Positions 1-9,415 of a stretch of DNA of 35,294 nt are shown here, in pieces; position 1 is the first letter of the stretch, and each line of letters begins with the position of its first letter. The notes under the pieces were generated by a model, which searched no databases, was not told where the DNA came from, and saw only the letters and a program-made list of their open reading frames with translations. The translations under genes and the position numbers were made by a program. This DNA comes from Allokutzneria sp. NRRL B-24872 (GTDB lineage Bacteria > Actinomycetota > Actinomycetes > Mycobacteriales > Pseudonocardiaceae): assembly GCF_002155965.1 (NCBI RefSeq), contig NZ_MUMH01000125.1:157-35450 (forward strand), read 5' to 3'.

Positions 1-2205
<2,205 letters not shown>

Positions 2206-2209
<4 letters not shown>

Positions 2210-2820
2210 ACGGCAACGACACCGACGGCACACGCGGCCTCGGCGGGCACCAGGTCTTCGACCGGGAGCGCGCCGAGGCCGCTGTCCGCGAACTGCTCGC
2301 CGCGGTGGGGGAGGACCCCACCCGCGAGGGGCTGAGGGACACCCCGGCCCGGGTCGCGCGGGCCTACGAGGAACTGTTCGCCGGGCTGCGCGCGAACCCG
2401 GACGAGGTGCTCGACAAGACCTTCGACGAGAGCCACGAGGAGCTCGTCCTGGTCACCGACATCCCGATGTACTCCACCTGCGAGCACCACCTGCTGCCCT
2501 TCCACGGCGTGGCCCACGTCGGCTACATCCCGAACGCGCGGGGCCAGGTGACCGGGCTGTCCAAGCTCGCGCGGCTGGTCGACCTCTACGCGCGGCGCCC
2601 GCAGGTGCAGGAGCGGCTGACCTCGCAGGTGGCCGACGCGCTCGTGCGCAAGCTCAACCCCCGCGGGGTGATCGTGGTGATGCAGGCGGAACATCTCTGC
2701 ATGGGCATGAGGGGCATCAAGAAGGCCGGTGCGCTGACCACGACCTCCGCCGTGCGCGGGCTGATGCGGGACTCCGCGTCGACCAGGGCCGAGGCCATCG
2801 CGCTGATCAAGGCCCGGTGA
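2206..2820 (+). CDS. folE: GTP cyclohydrolase I (FolE), probable CTG start
   Basis: Converts GTP to 7,8-dihydroneopterin triphosphate, the first step of folate synthesis. The zinc-binding set is visible: Cys and His in [12 protein letters not shown] and the second Cys in EHLCMGMRG. Homology starts at [13 protein letters not shown] (from about 2257), yet the frame has no ATG, GTG or TTG in a usable position before it. The first in-frame GTG (about 2305) would delete conserved sequence. The best start is CTG at 2206, overlapping the ftsH stop as CTGA and preceded by AGGA at 2193-2196, which gives 204 residues, a normal length. The gene is the first of four overlapping folate genes. Function is certain; the start codon is inferred. 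Confidence 0.95.
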
Positions 2821-3668
2821 TGGTCCACTCCGCTCTGCCCAGCACCGGCCGGTGCGCCGTGATGGGCATCCTCAACGTCACGCCCGACTCGTTCTCCGAC
2901 GGCGGGCGCTACCTCGACCACGACGACGCCGTCGCGCACGGCATCGAGATGTTCCACCGCGGCGCCGACCTGATCGACGTCGGCGGCGAGTCCACCCGGC
3001 CCGGCGCGCAGCGCGTCGCCCCCGCCGTCGAGGCCGCCCGCGTGGTCCCGGTGATCCGCGACCTCACCTCGCACGGCGTGCGGACCAGCGTGGACACCAT
3101 GCGCGGCGAGGTCGCCGTCGCGGCGCTGGAGGCCGGTGCCACCGTGGTCAACGACGTCTCGGGCGGCTTGGCCGACGAGCGGATGGCGCACGTGGTGGCC
3201 GATGCTGGCTGCCCGTGGATCTTGATGCACTGGCGCGGTCACAGCACCGAGATGGACCTGCTCGCCAGTTACACCGACGTCGTCTCCGACGTGGCCGCCG
3301 AACTCACCGCGCGCGTCGAGGTGGCCGTCGCCGCCGGGGTCGCCGAGGACGCGATCGTGCTCGACCCCGGGCTCGGGTTCGCGAAGAGCCGCAGGCAGGA
3401 CTGGGAACTGCTGCGCAGGCTGGACGAACTGGTGAAGCTGGGCTTCCCGCTGCTCGTCGGGGCTTCGCGCAAGCGGTTCCTCGGCGCGCTGCTCGCCGAC
3501 GCTGACGGGGCGCCGCGCCCACCCGACGGCAGGGAGTTCGCCACCGCCGCGATCACCGCGCTGGCGGCCTCTTCCGGCGCGTGGGGCGTGCGGGTGCACG
3601 ATGTTGCTGGGTCGTTGGACGCGGTGGCGGTGGCGACCGCGTGGGCGCGAGGCTGGGAGGACCGATGA
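2820..3668 (+). CDS. folP: Dihydropteroate synthase (FolP)
   Basis: Condenses 6-hydroxymethyl-dihydropterin diphosphate with p-aminobenzoate to give dihydropteroate; it is the sulfonamide target. Family signatures are clear: [15 protein letters not shown] near the N-terminus, [11 protein letters not shown] for pterin/phosphate binding, and GASRKRFLG near the C-terminus. About 282 residues, typical for the family. ATG at 2820 shares one base with the folE stop (TGATG). A GTG one codon earlier (2817) would give a GTGA overlap, and the two cannot be separated by sequence alone. The end overlaps folB by four bases, so translation is probably coupled along the operon. Confidence 0.96.
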   Translation: MVHSALPSTGRCAVMGILNVTPDSFSDGGRYLDHDDAVAHGIEMFHRGADLIDVGGESTRPGAQRVAPAVEAARVVPVIRDLTSHGVRTSVDTMRGEVAVAALEAGATVVNDVSGGLADERMAHVVADAGCPWILMHWRGHSTEMDLLASYTDVVSDVAAELTARVEVAVAAGVAEDAIVLDPGLGFAKSRRQDWELLRRLDELVKLGFPLLVGASRKRFLGALLADADGAPRPPDGREFATAAITALAASSGAWGVRVHDVAGSLDAVAVATAWARGWEDR

Positions 3669-4045
3669 CGGACCGGATCACGCTGACGGGGCTGCGGGTG
3701 CGCGGCCACCACGGCGTCTTCGACCACGAGAAGCGCGACGGCCAGGACTTCGTCGTCGACATCACCGTCTGGATCGACCTCGACCGCGCCGCCGAGACCG
3801 ACGACCTCCGGCACACGCTGCACTACGGCGTCCTCGCCGAGCGCGCCGCGGAGATCGTCGGCGGCAAGCCCTGCGACCTCATCGAGACCGTCGCCGGCCG
3901 CGTCGCCGACGACGTGATGATGGACGAGCGCGCGCACGCCACCGAGGTGACGATCCACAAGCCCAACGCGCCGATCCCGTTGGAGTTCACCGATGTCGCC
4001 GTGACCGTTCGGCGTTCTCGGCGGAAGGGACGCGCGTCCGAGTGA
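3665..4045 (+). CDS. folB: Dihydroneopterin aldolase (FolB)
   Basis: Cleaves 7,8-dihydroneopterin to 6-hydroxymethyl-dihydropterin and glycolaldehyde. 126 residues starting [19 protein letters not shown], with the family's GxHGVF segment, a central [14 protein letters not shown] stretch and a C-terminal KPNAPIP motif, all normal for FolB. ATG 3665 overlaps the folP stop as ATGA. The protein ends in a short basic tail. It sits between folP and folK, as expected for an actinobacterial folate operon. Confidence 0.95.
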   Translation: MTDRITLTGLRVRGHHGVFDHEKRDGQDFVVDITVWIDLDRAAETDDLRHTLHYGVLAERAAEIVGGKPCDLIETVAGRVADDVMMDERAHATEVTIHKPNAPIPLEFTDVAVTVRRSRRKGRASE

Positions 4046-4527
4046 GCAGGGCTGTGCTGTCGTTGGGCTCGAACATGGGGGACCGCTTGGCGTTCCTCCA
4101 GGCCGCCGTCGACGGTTTCCGGCCCGAGCTGGTCGCCGTGTCGTCGGTCTACGAAACGGCTCCGTGGGGCGGGGTCGAGCAGGAGGACTTCCTCAACGCG
4201 GTGCTCGTCGTCGAGGCCGAGGACGCCGACGAGTGGTACTGGCTGCGCCGCGGTCAGGACCTGGAGGAGCAGGCCGGGCGGGAACGCCTCGTGCGGTGGG
4301 GCCCTCGGGTGCTCGATGTGGACGTGGTCGCCGTCGACGACATCGCCTCCGACCACCCCGAACTCCTGCTGCCGCACCCCGGGACACCGGATCGCGCCAC
4401 CGTGCTGCTGCCGTGGCTCGACGTCGAGCCCGACGCGGTGCTGCCCGGCCACGGCCCCGTGCGCGACCTCCTCGCCCGCCTCTCCACCAACGGCGTCCAA
4501 CGCCGCGACGACCTCGCCCTCACCTAG
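4042..4527 (+). CDS. folK: 6-hydroxymethyl-dihydropterin pyrophosphokinase (FolK)
   Basis: Transfers pyrophosphate from ATP to 6-hydroxymethyl-dihydropterin, making the FolP substrate. 161 residues. The N-terminus reads [19 protein letters not shown], with the usual LSLGSNxGDR substrate loop, and the HPPK signature [15 protein letters not shown] and LPHPG follow. GTG 4042 overlaps the folB stop as GTGA. It is the last forward gene of the folate operon here; the DUF3180 gene that usually follows folK in related genomes is displaced about 1.3 kb by a reverse-strand cassette. Confidence 0.95.
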   Translation: MSRAVLSLGSNMGDRLAFLQAAVDGFRPELVAVSSVYETAPWGGVEQEDFLNAVLVVEAEDADEWYWLRRGQDLEEQAGRERLVRWGPRVLDVDVVAVDDIASDHPELLLPHPGTPDRATVLLPWLDVEPDAVLPGHGPVRDLLARLSTNGVQRRDDLALT

Positions 4528-4538
4528 CCCTCACCAGC

Positions 4539-4544
4539 TAAAAT
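4539..4544 (+). promoter_or_regulatory. Candidate -10 box TAAAAT of a leaderless start
   Basis: A near-consensus -10 hexamer, TAAAAT, sits 12 nt after the folK stop and 6 nt before a GTG (4551), the spacing expected for a leaderless transcript. There is no obvious -35 box. It would drive a very short open frame, described separately. Low certainty. Confidence 0.35.
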
Positions 4545-4550
4545 GGGCCC

Positions 4551-4598
4551 GTGCACCCCACCGCCCCGCTCCTCTCATCGCGCGTGGCCGAGGTCTAG
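4551..4598 (+). CDS. Possible leaderless 15-codon mini-ORF
   Basis: GTG at 4551 opens a frame of 15 codons (VHPTAPLLSSRVAEV) ending in TAG at 4596-4598, just downstream of TAAAAT. A 14-bp inverted repeat starts five bases after the stop. It might be a leader peptide, or the remnant of a gene start separated from its body by the reverse-strand cassette that follows. Only the promoter-like context argues that it is expressed; no homology is recognised. Confidence 0.2.
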   Translation: MHPTAPLLSSRVAEV

Positions 4599-5012
4599 AC
4601 CCTCCCGTTTCGTACTCCTAGCGGGAATTGGGAGCGCTCTCTTTCCCGGGTTGAGTACGAAACGGGTTTTGTCGAGCTCGACCATGAGGACGACGGTGCG
4701 GGTCGGGGCGATGGGGCGGTGCATGACGTTCTTGGGCACCGTGAAGGCTTGGCCGGGGCCCAGTTCGGCGTCCGGGCGGCCCTCGACCTCGATGATCAGC
4801 CGTCCTTCGACGACGTAGAAGAACTCGTCCTCGTTGTCGTGCTTGTGCCAGTGGAACTCGCCTTCGAGCACGCCGAGGCGGACGACGGAGTCGTTGACGG
4901 CGCACAGGGTCTGGTTGTGCCACTGCTCGGTGACGGCGGCGGCGACCTGGCCGACGTCGATGCGCTCCAGGTGGGCGAAGCGCGCTTCGGTGGTGATCGA
5001 GTACTCGGTCAC
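4575..5012 (-). CDS. Cupin domain-containing protein
   Basis: 145 residues, a single cupin barrel. The metal-site motif 1 is visible as FHWHKHDNEDEFFYVVEG (His-x-His with Glu), followed by LGPGQAFTVPKNVMHRP as motif 2 with its His. Such small cupins may be isomerases, dioxygenases or mannose-6-phosphate isomerase-like enzymes; the substrate cannot be told. The core ends around residue 115, and the tail is encoded by an inverted repeat. Its ATG overlaps the stop of the YbaK-like gene as ATGA, so it is the third gene of the ArsR-led operon and is probably controlled by that regulator. Confidence 0.88.
   Translation of the reverse strand: MTEYSITTEARFAHLERIDVGQVAAAVTEQWHNQTLCAVNDSVVRLGVLEGEFHWHKHDNEDEFFYVVEGRLIIEVEGRPDAELGPGQAFTVPKNVMHRPIAPTRTVVLMVELDKTRFVLNPGKRALPIPARSTKREGLDLGHAR
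4604..4666. terminator. 14-bp inverted repeat overlapping the cupin 3' end
   Basis: CCCGTTTCGTACTC at 4604-4617 is the exact reverse complement of 4653-4666, with a 35-nt spacer. It lies between the convergent folK and cupin genes but inside the cupin reading frame, whose last residues (from about 116) are encoded by the stem. It probably acts as a terminator for one or both directions. The spacer is longer than in a classical intrinsic terminator. Confidence 0.5.
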
Positions 5013-5494
5013 GGGGTGCTCCCCGCTTCGGCGATGCGTTCGAACCGTGGCCGGGTGATCGCGACGTAGTCGTTGGCAGACAAGGCGATCGAGCGGTCCA
5101 GGCGGGCGGCGTTGAAGTACAGCTCGTCCTGCTCGACCAGTGCGGGATCGACGATGAGTTCGAGGTCGGGGTGCCAGGTGAAGGGCAGGATGGTGCCGCT
5201 GGCGCTGCCCGCGAGGGCCTCGGCGACGTCCTGCGGGGCGAACGCGGCGTAGCTGCCGCCGAGCAGGTGCTTGAGCCCGGCCAGGTCGACCCTGCGATCG
5301 CCGGGCACCACGGCGAGCACGTGGCGCCTGGCCCTCTTACCGATCTTGACCATCACGACGACGCACTTGGCGGCCTGGGCGAGCGCGTTCCCGCGAAGTT
5401 CGCTGACGAGGTCGGTGCGGCCCTCGGGCGCGTGGTCGAGGACGCGGTAGTTGGCGCCCTCGGCGTCGAGGAGGTCGATGAGCTTGTCGTACAT
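5009..5494 (-). CDS. YbaK/prolyl-tRNA deacylase-like (aminoacyl-tRNA editing domain) protein
   Basis: 161 residues from ATG at 5494 (MYDKLIDLLDAEGANYRV). The fold signature is that of the YbaK/EbsC/ProX editing domain: an N-terminal helix, a HAPEGRT segment, AAKCVVVMVKIG with the lysine typical of these deacylases, and a C-terminal GTILPFTWHPDLELIVD region. Known members hydrolyse mischarged aminoacyl-tRNAs such as Cys- or Ala-tRNAPro; the substrate here is unknown. The start shares one base with the ArsR stop (TGATG) and the stop overlaps the cupin start. Pairing with an ArsR regulator suggests conditional expression rather than housekeeping use. Confidence 0.85.
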   Translation of the reverse strand: MYDKLIDLLDAEGANYRVLDHAPEGRTDLVSELRGNALAQAAKCVVVMVKIGKRARRHVLAVVPGDRRVDLAGLKHLLGGSYAAFAPQDVAEALAGSASGTILPFTWHPDLELIVDPALVEQDELYFNAARLDRSIALSANDYVAITRPRFERIAEAGSTP

Positions 5495-5793
5495 CACAGG
5501 TCCTTCATGGCTTCGCGGACTTCCTCGATGCGCTCCTCGTTGCGCCGGTAGAAGACCCACTGCTTGATCCGCGTGCCGACGATGAGGTCGGCGGCGGCCA
5601 GGACCTTGAGGTGCTCGCCCGCGCTCGGCTGGCTCATGCCGAGCTTCTCGGCGATGTAGAGCGCGCACACGCCGTCGCGTTCGAGGTCCCCGTCCACCTG
5701 GGGCGGGAAGTGCCGCGTCGGATCCTTGAGCCAGTCCAGGATCTGCATCCGCCGCTCGTTGGCCAGCGCCTTCAACACGTCGATCGTTGTCAC
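5494..5793 (-). CDS. ArsR-family winged-helix transcriptional regulator
   Basis: 99 residues from GTG at 5793 (MTTIDVLKALANERRMQIL). The helix-turn-helix is AEKLGMSQPSAGEHLKVLAAADLI, followed by the wing VGTRIKQWVFYRR. Only one cysteine is visible and no metal-binding Cys cluster, so it is probably not a classical arsenic sensor. It heads a three-gene reverse operon (ArsR, YbaK-like, cupin) with overlapping ends. A perfect AT-rich palindrome in its own promoter is the likely operator, which suggests autoregulation. Confidence 0.92.
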   Translation of the reverse strand: MTTIDVLKALANERRMQILDWLKDPTRHFPPQVDGDLERDGVCALYIAEKLGMSQPSAGEHLKVLAAADLIVGTRIKQWVFYRRNEERIEEVREAMKDL

Positions 5794-5808
5794 TTAGGCA
5801 GTTTGCTT

Positions 5809-5829
5809 ATTAGCTAATTGGCTTGTCAA
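5809..5829 (-). promoter_or_regulatory. ArsR promoter with candidate operator palindrome
   Basis: On the reverse strand a perfect -35 hexamer TTGACA (5824-5829) lies upstream of the ArsR start, and the perfect 10-bp palindrome ATTAGCTAAT occupies 5809-5818, just downstream of it. AT-rich palindromes in this position are typical ArsR-family operators. The -10 element is weak. The same region is the upstream region of the divergent DUF3180 gene, which could therefore be affected too. Confidence 0.6.
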
Positions 5830-5845
5830 GGGTGCAGGGGTCAGG

Positions 5846-6328
5846 ATGGGGAGTGTGAGATTCACCAGGCCACGGGATCTGGCGGTCGCGGCGGTGCTGG
5901 CGGCGTTGGTGGCCCATCTGCTGCTGGTCGTCGGGTACAACTCGCTGCCCCGCCTGCCCGCCTTCATCGGGCTGACCTTCCTGGTGCTCGGCGGCGTCGA
6001 GGTGTGGTTCGGCCTCAGCCTCCGCGCGCGCATCCAGCGCAAGCCGGGAACGGCGCCGGTCGACGCGCTGGTCGCGGCCCGCGCCGTGGCGCTGGCGAAG
6101 GCGTCCTCGCTGGCAGGAGCCATCATGGTGGGCGTGTGGGGCGCCGTGCTGCTCTACGTGGCGCCGCGCTTCGCCGATCTTGAAGCGGCGGCGGGCGACA
6201 CCCTCGCCGCGACCGTCGGACTGGTCAGCTCGGCGGCGTTGGCCGGGGGTGCGCTCTGGCTGGAGCACTGCTGCCGGACCCCCGAGGAACCGGACGATCC
6301 GGACAAGATCACCAGGCATCGGCGCTGA
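5846..6328 (+). CDS. DUF3180 family membrane protein
   Basis: 160 residues with four hydrophobic segments (about 13-31, 38-57, 90-106 and 125-141). The start MGSVRFTRPRDLAVAA contains the TRPRDL motif that I associate with DUF3180, an actinobacterial family of unknown function normally encoded right after folK (the Rv3605c position). ATG 5846 is chosen over GTG 5855 because AGGGG lies at suitable spacing. Here an ArsR operon separates it from folK, so it has acquired a different upstream region. No function can be given beyond membrane localisation. Confidence 0.85.
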   Translation: MGSVRFTRPRDLAVAAVLAALVAHLLLVVGYNSLPRLPAFIGLTFLVLGGVEVWFGLSLRARIQRKPGTAPVDALVAARAVALAKASSLAGAIMVGVWGAVLLYVAPRFADLEAAAGDTLAATVGLVSSAALAGGALWLEHCCRTPEEPDDPDKITRHRR

Positions 6329-6414
6329 GCAGAAAATCTGATGTGGATCACAACGTGCCTGCACCGAGACGGGAATGAGCCCGCCGATGAGGTCTCGGTC
6401 GGATAACCGCCAGG

Positions 6415-6420
6415 TACCGT
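6415..6420 (+). promoter_or_regulatory. -10 box TACCGT, leaderless start of the DUF6779-like gene
   Basis: TACCGT ends 7 nt before ATG 6428 and no Shine-Dalgarno sequence fits between them, as expected for a leaderless actinobacterial mRNA. No convincing -35 box is seen. Confidence 0.45.
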
Positions 6421-6427
6421 AGAGCCC

Positions 6428-8278
6428 ATGACCGGCCGCAGCGACTCGCCCGAGCGCAGCACAGGCCGTGGCATGGGCCTGGCGTTGGTCGTCGCAGTGC
6501 TGTCCTTCGCCGTGGTCGCCGCGGCCGTGTTGGTGTTCAGCGACTCCTCGCGTTGGCTGCGCCTCGCCGTGGTCGCCGCGCTCTGGGCGGCCCTGCTCGC
6601 CGCCTTCGCCGCCGCCCGCTACCGCAACCAGGCCGTGGAGCGCGAAGAGCGCGAGGACGAGCTGCAGCGGGTCTACGAGCTGGAGCTGGAGCGCGAGTGC
6701 GCCGCCCGCCGCGAGTACGAGCTGGAGGTCGAGGCCGAGACCCGGCGCCAGCTGGAGGACGACTCCCGCAGCGAGCTGGACGACCTCCGCAGTGAGCTGC
6801 GCACGCTGCGCGAGAACCTGGAGGCGCTGCTCGGCGGCGAGGTCCTGGTGGAGCGGGTGGCGCTGCGCGCTGAGGCGACGCGGATGCGCGCGCTGGACCA
6901 GGCCCGCCTGGTGGCCATCGCCGACAGCCGCGAGAGCCGCATCATCACGACCACCGAGGAGCACCGCCGCAAGCTCGCGCCCGCCCAGGCGCAGGTGCGG
7001 CAGCAGCCGGTCCGCGCGGACGCCGCGCACACGCAGGTGATGGCCAAGGACAGCGCGCGCCGCGTCGAGTCCGGTCGCCCGCAGCCCGTGCGCAACGAGC
7101 CGTCCCGCCCGCAGCGCCCGCAGCCCGCTCAGCGCCCCGAGCCGACGCGGTCCATGCCGCAACGGCGCGACCACCAGATGCAGCCCGCCGCGGCCATGCC
7201 CGAGGTCGTCGACGCCTGGCCCGTCACCCGCCCGCAGAAGCCCGCCGCCGCGACGACCGTGGTGCCGCCGGTGACCGCCGTGGAGACCACCGAGGTCCAC
7301 GAGCGCACGCCCGCTCAGCCGCCGCAGCGCCCGCGTGACTCGGGCCGCATGGCCGCACCCGCTCAGCCGCCGCAGGGTCCGCGTGACTCCGGGCGCATGG
7401 CCGCGCCCGCTCAGCAGCCGCCGCAGGGTCCACGTGACTCGGGCCGCATGGCCGCGCCAACCCCGACACCAGCGCCCGCTCCAGCTCCTCAGGCAGCAGC
7501 TCCGGCGACACCCACGCCAGCACCGGCTCCGGCGCCCGCTCCGACGCCGTCCGCACGGCCGCAGCGCCCGGAGCCCCAGGTGGTCAGCCGCCCGCCGGTG
7601 CGCGAGCCTCAGGTCGTCAACCGCGCGCCCGAACGCGCCCCGGAGCCGGAGACCAAGCCGGAACCGCGCCCCGAGCCCGAGGTCCGTCGCGCTGAGCCCG
7701 AGGCGCACAAGACCGATGTCGTGCGCCGGTCCGAGCCGCCGCGCCGCCCGGAGCCCGAGGTGCACGCCGAGCCCGAGGCGTCGGCGCTGTCCTCGTTGTC
7801 GGAGTCGTTCTCCCCACCCGAGCCCGAGCCGGAGCCCGCACCCGTGCCGGAGCCGGAGCCGTACGTCGAGCCCGTGCGCTCCTCCGGTCGCAGGCACCGG
7901 GGCGACGCCGAGCCGAGCTGGATGGACAAGCTCGCCGCGACCAAGCGCGAAGCCCTCACACCGCCTTCGGCCCCGGCACCGGCGCCGCCGCCTCCGCCGA
8001 AGGTCGACGTGAACGCGGAGTGGGCCACGCAGGACGACCCGCCTCCGCGCCGCGACACCTCGTCGTCCACTGGACGTCGTCGTCGTCCCGAGGGTGTCGC
8101 CCCGTCCTGGGACTCCACCGGCGCGTGGAACCCGGAACTGTCCGACGCCGAGCCCGCCAAGCCTGCGCCCGCCTCCGGCCACCACGGCTCAGGAACTGGG
8201 CTCTCCGTCAGCGACCTGCTCGCCGCCAACGGCGTGAACGACACCCCGCGCCGACGCCGCCGCCGGGCCGACGACTAG
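6428..8278 (+). CDS. Proline-rich membrane protein with coiled coil (DUF6779-like)
   Basis: 616 residues. Two hydrophobic segments (about 17-38 and 42-60) are followed by a charged coiled coil (about 65-145, rich in Glu/Arg/Leu heptads), a mid-part that resembles DUF6779 proteins, and a very long disordered region of Pro, Ala, Glu and Arg. The latter contains three tandem copies of a ~16-residue PRDSGRMAAP unit and runs of PEPEPE. The position matches M. tuberculosis Rv3604c, a membrane protein rich in Ala/Arg/Pro. Function unknown; the architecture suggests a membrane-anchored scaffold on the cytoplasmic side. The C-terminal motif RRRRRRADD is strongly basic. It abuts the convergent NuoD-like gene with no spacer. 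Confidence 0.8.
   Translation: MTGRSDSPERSTGRGMGLALVVAVLSFAVVAAAVLVFSDSSRWLRLAVVAALWAALLAAFAAARYRNQAVEREEREDELQRVYELELERECAARREYELEVEAETRRQLEDDSRSELDDLRSELRTLRENLEALLGGEVLVERVALRAEATRMRALDQARLVAIADSRESRIITTTEEHRRKLAPAQAQVRQQPVRADAAHTQVMAKDSARRVESGRPQPVRNEPSRPQRPQPAQRPEPTRSMPQRRDHQMQPAAAMPEVVDAWPVTRPQKPAAATTVVPPVTAVETTEVHERTPAQPPQRPRDSGRMAAPAQPPQGPRDSGRMAAPAQQPPQGPRDSGRMAAPTPTPAPAPAPQAAAPATPTPAPAPAPAPTPSARPQRPEPQVVSRPPVREPQVVNRAPERAPEPETKPEPRPEPEVRRAEPEAHKTDVVRRSEPPRRPEPEVHAEPEASALSSLSESFSPPEPEPEPAPVPEPEPYVEPVRSSGRRHRGDAEPSWMDKLAATKREALTPPSAPAPAPPPPPKVDVNAEWATQDDPPPRRDTSSSTGRRRRPEGVAPSWDSTGAWNPELSDAEPAKPAPASGHHGSGTGLSVSDLLAANGVNDTPRRRRRRADD
7310..7457 (+). repeat. Three tandem ~48-51 bp coding repeats
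   Basis: Within the proline-rich region three successive units encode PAQPPQ(R/G)PRDSGRMAA, the third with one extra Gln codon. The units are nearly identical at the DNA level, so copy number may vary between strains. Confidence 0.75.
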
Positions 8279-9415
8279 TCACTTGTCGATGTCGCCCACG
8301 ACCAGGGCAAAGGAACCGAGGACGGCGGGGAGATCGGCCACTTCGGTTCCTGGGAGAAGCGACGCCAGGGCTTGGACGTTGTTGAACGACGGGGTGCGCA
8401 GCTTCAGCCGCCACGGGGTCTTCTCGCCGCGTGAGGCCAGGTAGACGCCGCTGACGCCGAGCGGGGCTTCGAGCCAGGTGTAGACCGAGCCCTCGGGGGC
8501 CTTGACGGCCTTGGGCAGCCGCACGTTCACCGGGCCGCCGGGCAGGCGGTCCAGGCATTCGCGGGCCAAGCGGATGGACTGCGCGATCTCACCGGCCATG
8601 CACTCGACGCGGGCCAGGGCGTCGCCGGTGGTGCCGAGCACGGGCTCGACGGTGAGTTCCCCGTAGGCGCAGCTCGGGTCGTCGCGGCGGAGGTCGATGT
8701 CCACCCCGCTCGCCCGCGCGGCCGGGCCGGTGACGCCGAGTTCGAGGACGTCGTCGCCGGAGAGCACGCCGATTCCCGTGTGGCGAGCGCGAAAACCGGC
8801 TTCGTCCACAGTGGACTGACGGATGGCCGCCAGGTCCACAGTGGACAGTGCGGTGGCGACGCGGGCGGTCCAGCCTGCGGGCACGTCCTCGCGCAGGCCG
8901 CCGATTCTCGTTGCCATGAAGTGGATTCGCCCGCCGGTCGCCTCCTCCATGACCGACTGGACGGCGTGCATGCCCTGCTGCGCGGCGGTGGTGCCCGCCG
9001 TCGACGAGCCGTCCGGAGTGCGGGTGAGCGGGGCCAGGAACGCGAGGTGCGCGAGCATCCGGTTCAGCTCGCACAACAGGGTGCGCAGCCACAAAGCCCT
9101 TGGGGGAACGTCCATCCCGGTCATCCGCTCCACGGCGAGCGCGAGCGTGACCTCGTTGCAGAACGCGGCGAGCCAGTCGTGCCGGTTGGCCAGCGCGAGG
9201 GCCTGGCGGTAGTCGCGCACCTCGAAGAGCTTCTCCGCGCCCCGGTGCAGGTGGCCGACCAGGGGCTCCGCCTCGGTCACGACCGTGCCCTCCAAGCGCA
9301 GCCGCAGCCGGTACGCGCCGTGCGCCGCCGGGTGCAGCGGGCCGAGGTCGATCACGCGGTCGACTCCGAGGTAAGCCGCGCCCGCGCCGACCCCGATCGT
9401 TTCCTGCCTGCTCAC
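8279..9415 (-). CDS. Solitary NuoD-like protein (complex I 49-kDa / [NiFe]-hydrogenase large subunit fold)
   Basis: 378 residues from GTG 9415. Homology to NADH-quinone oxidoreductase subunit D runs full length: GPLHPAAHG near the N-terminus, GHLHRGAEKL, RIGGLREDVP, GVTGPAARASGVDIDLRRD, and the C-terminal APSFNNVQAL-type segment here reading TPSFNNVQALASLLPG followed by VGDIDK. No other complex I subunit gene is in the window, so it is a stand-alone paralogue. Residues equivalent to bovine His59 (His32) and Arg85 (Arg58) are kept, but the quinone-binding Tyr108 position is Trp81. The hydrogenase nickel cysteines are absent. It overlaps the upstream MidA-like methyltransferase gene as GTGA. 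Whether it joins the housekeeping complex I or works alone is unknown. Confidence 0.85.
   Translation of the reverse strand: MSRQETIGVGAGAAYLGVDRVIDLGPLHPAAHGAYRLRLRLEGTVVTEAEPLVGHLHRGAEKLFEVRDYRQALALANRHDWLAAFCNEVTLALAVERMTGMDVPPRALWLRTLLCELNRMLAHLAFLAPLTRTPDGSSTAGTTAAQQGMHAVQSVMEEATGGRIHFMATRIGGLREDVPAGWTARVATALSTVDLAAIRQSTVDEAGFRARHTGIGVLSGDDVLELGVTGPAARASGVDIDLRRDDPSCAYGELTVEPVLGTTGDALARVECMAGEIAQSIRLARECLDRLPGGPVNVRLPKAVKAPEGSVYTWLEAPLGVSGVYLASRGEKTPWRLKLRTPSFNNVQALASLLPGTEVADLPAVLGSFALVVGDIDK

Noticed and set aside
6342-6352. TGTGGATCACA as a CRP/cAMP-receptor site
   Set aside because: The half-sites are too close for the TGTGA-N6-TCACA layout.
5810-8185. Long reverse-strand open frame opposite the DUF3180 and DUF6779-like genes
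   Set aside because: Low-complexity Arg/Gly/Leu translation without domains; a shadow of the proline-rich coding strand.
8279-9415. NuoD-like protein as a [NiFe]-hydrogenase large subunit
   Set aside because: The N- and C-terminal CxxC nickel motifs are absent and the C-terminus is of the NuoD VGDIDK type.
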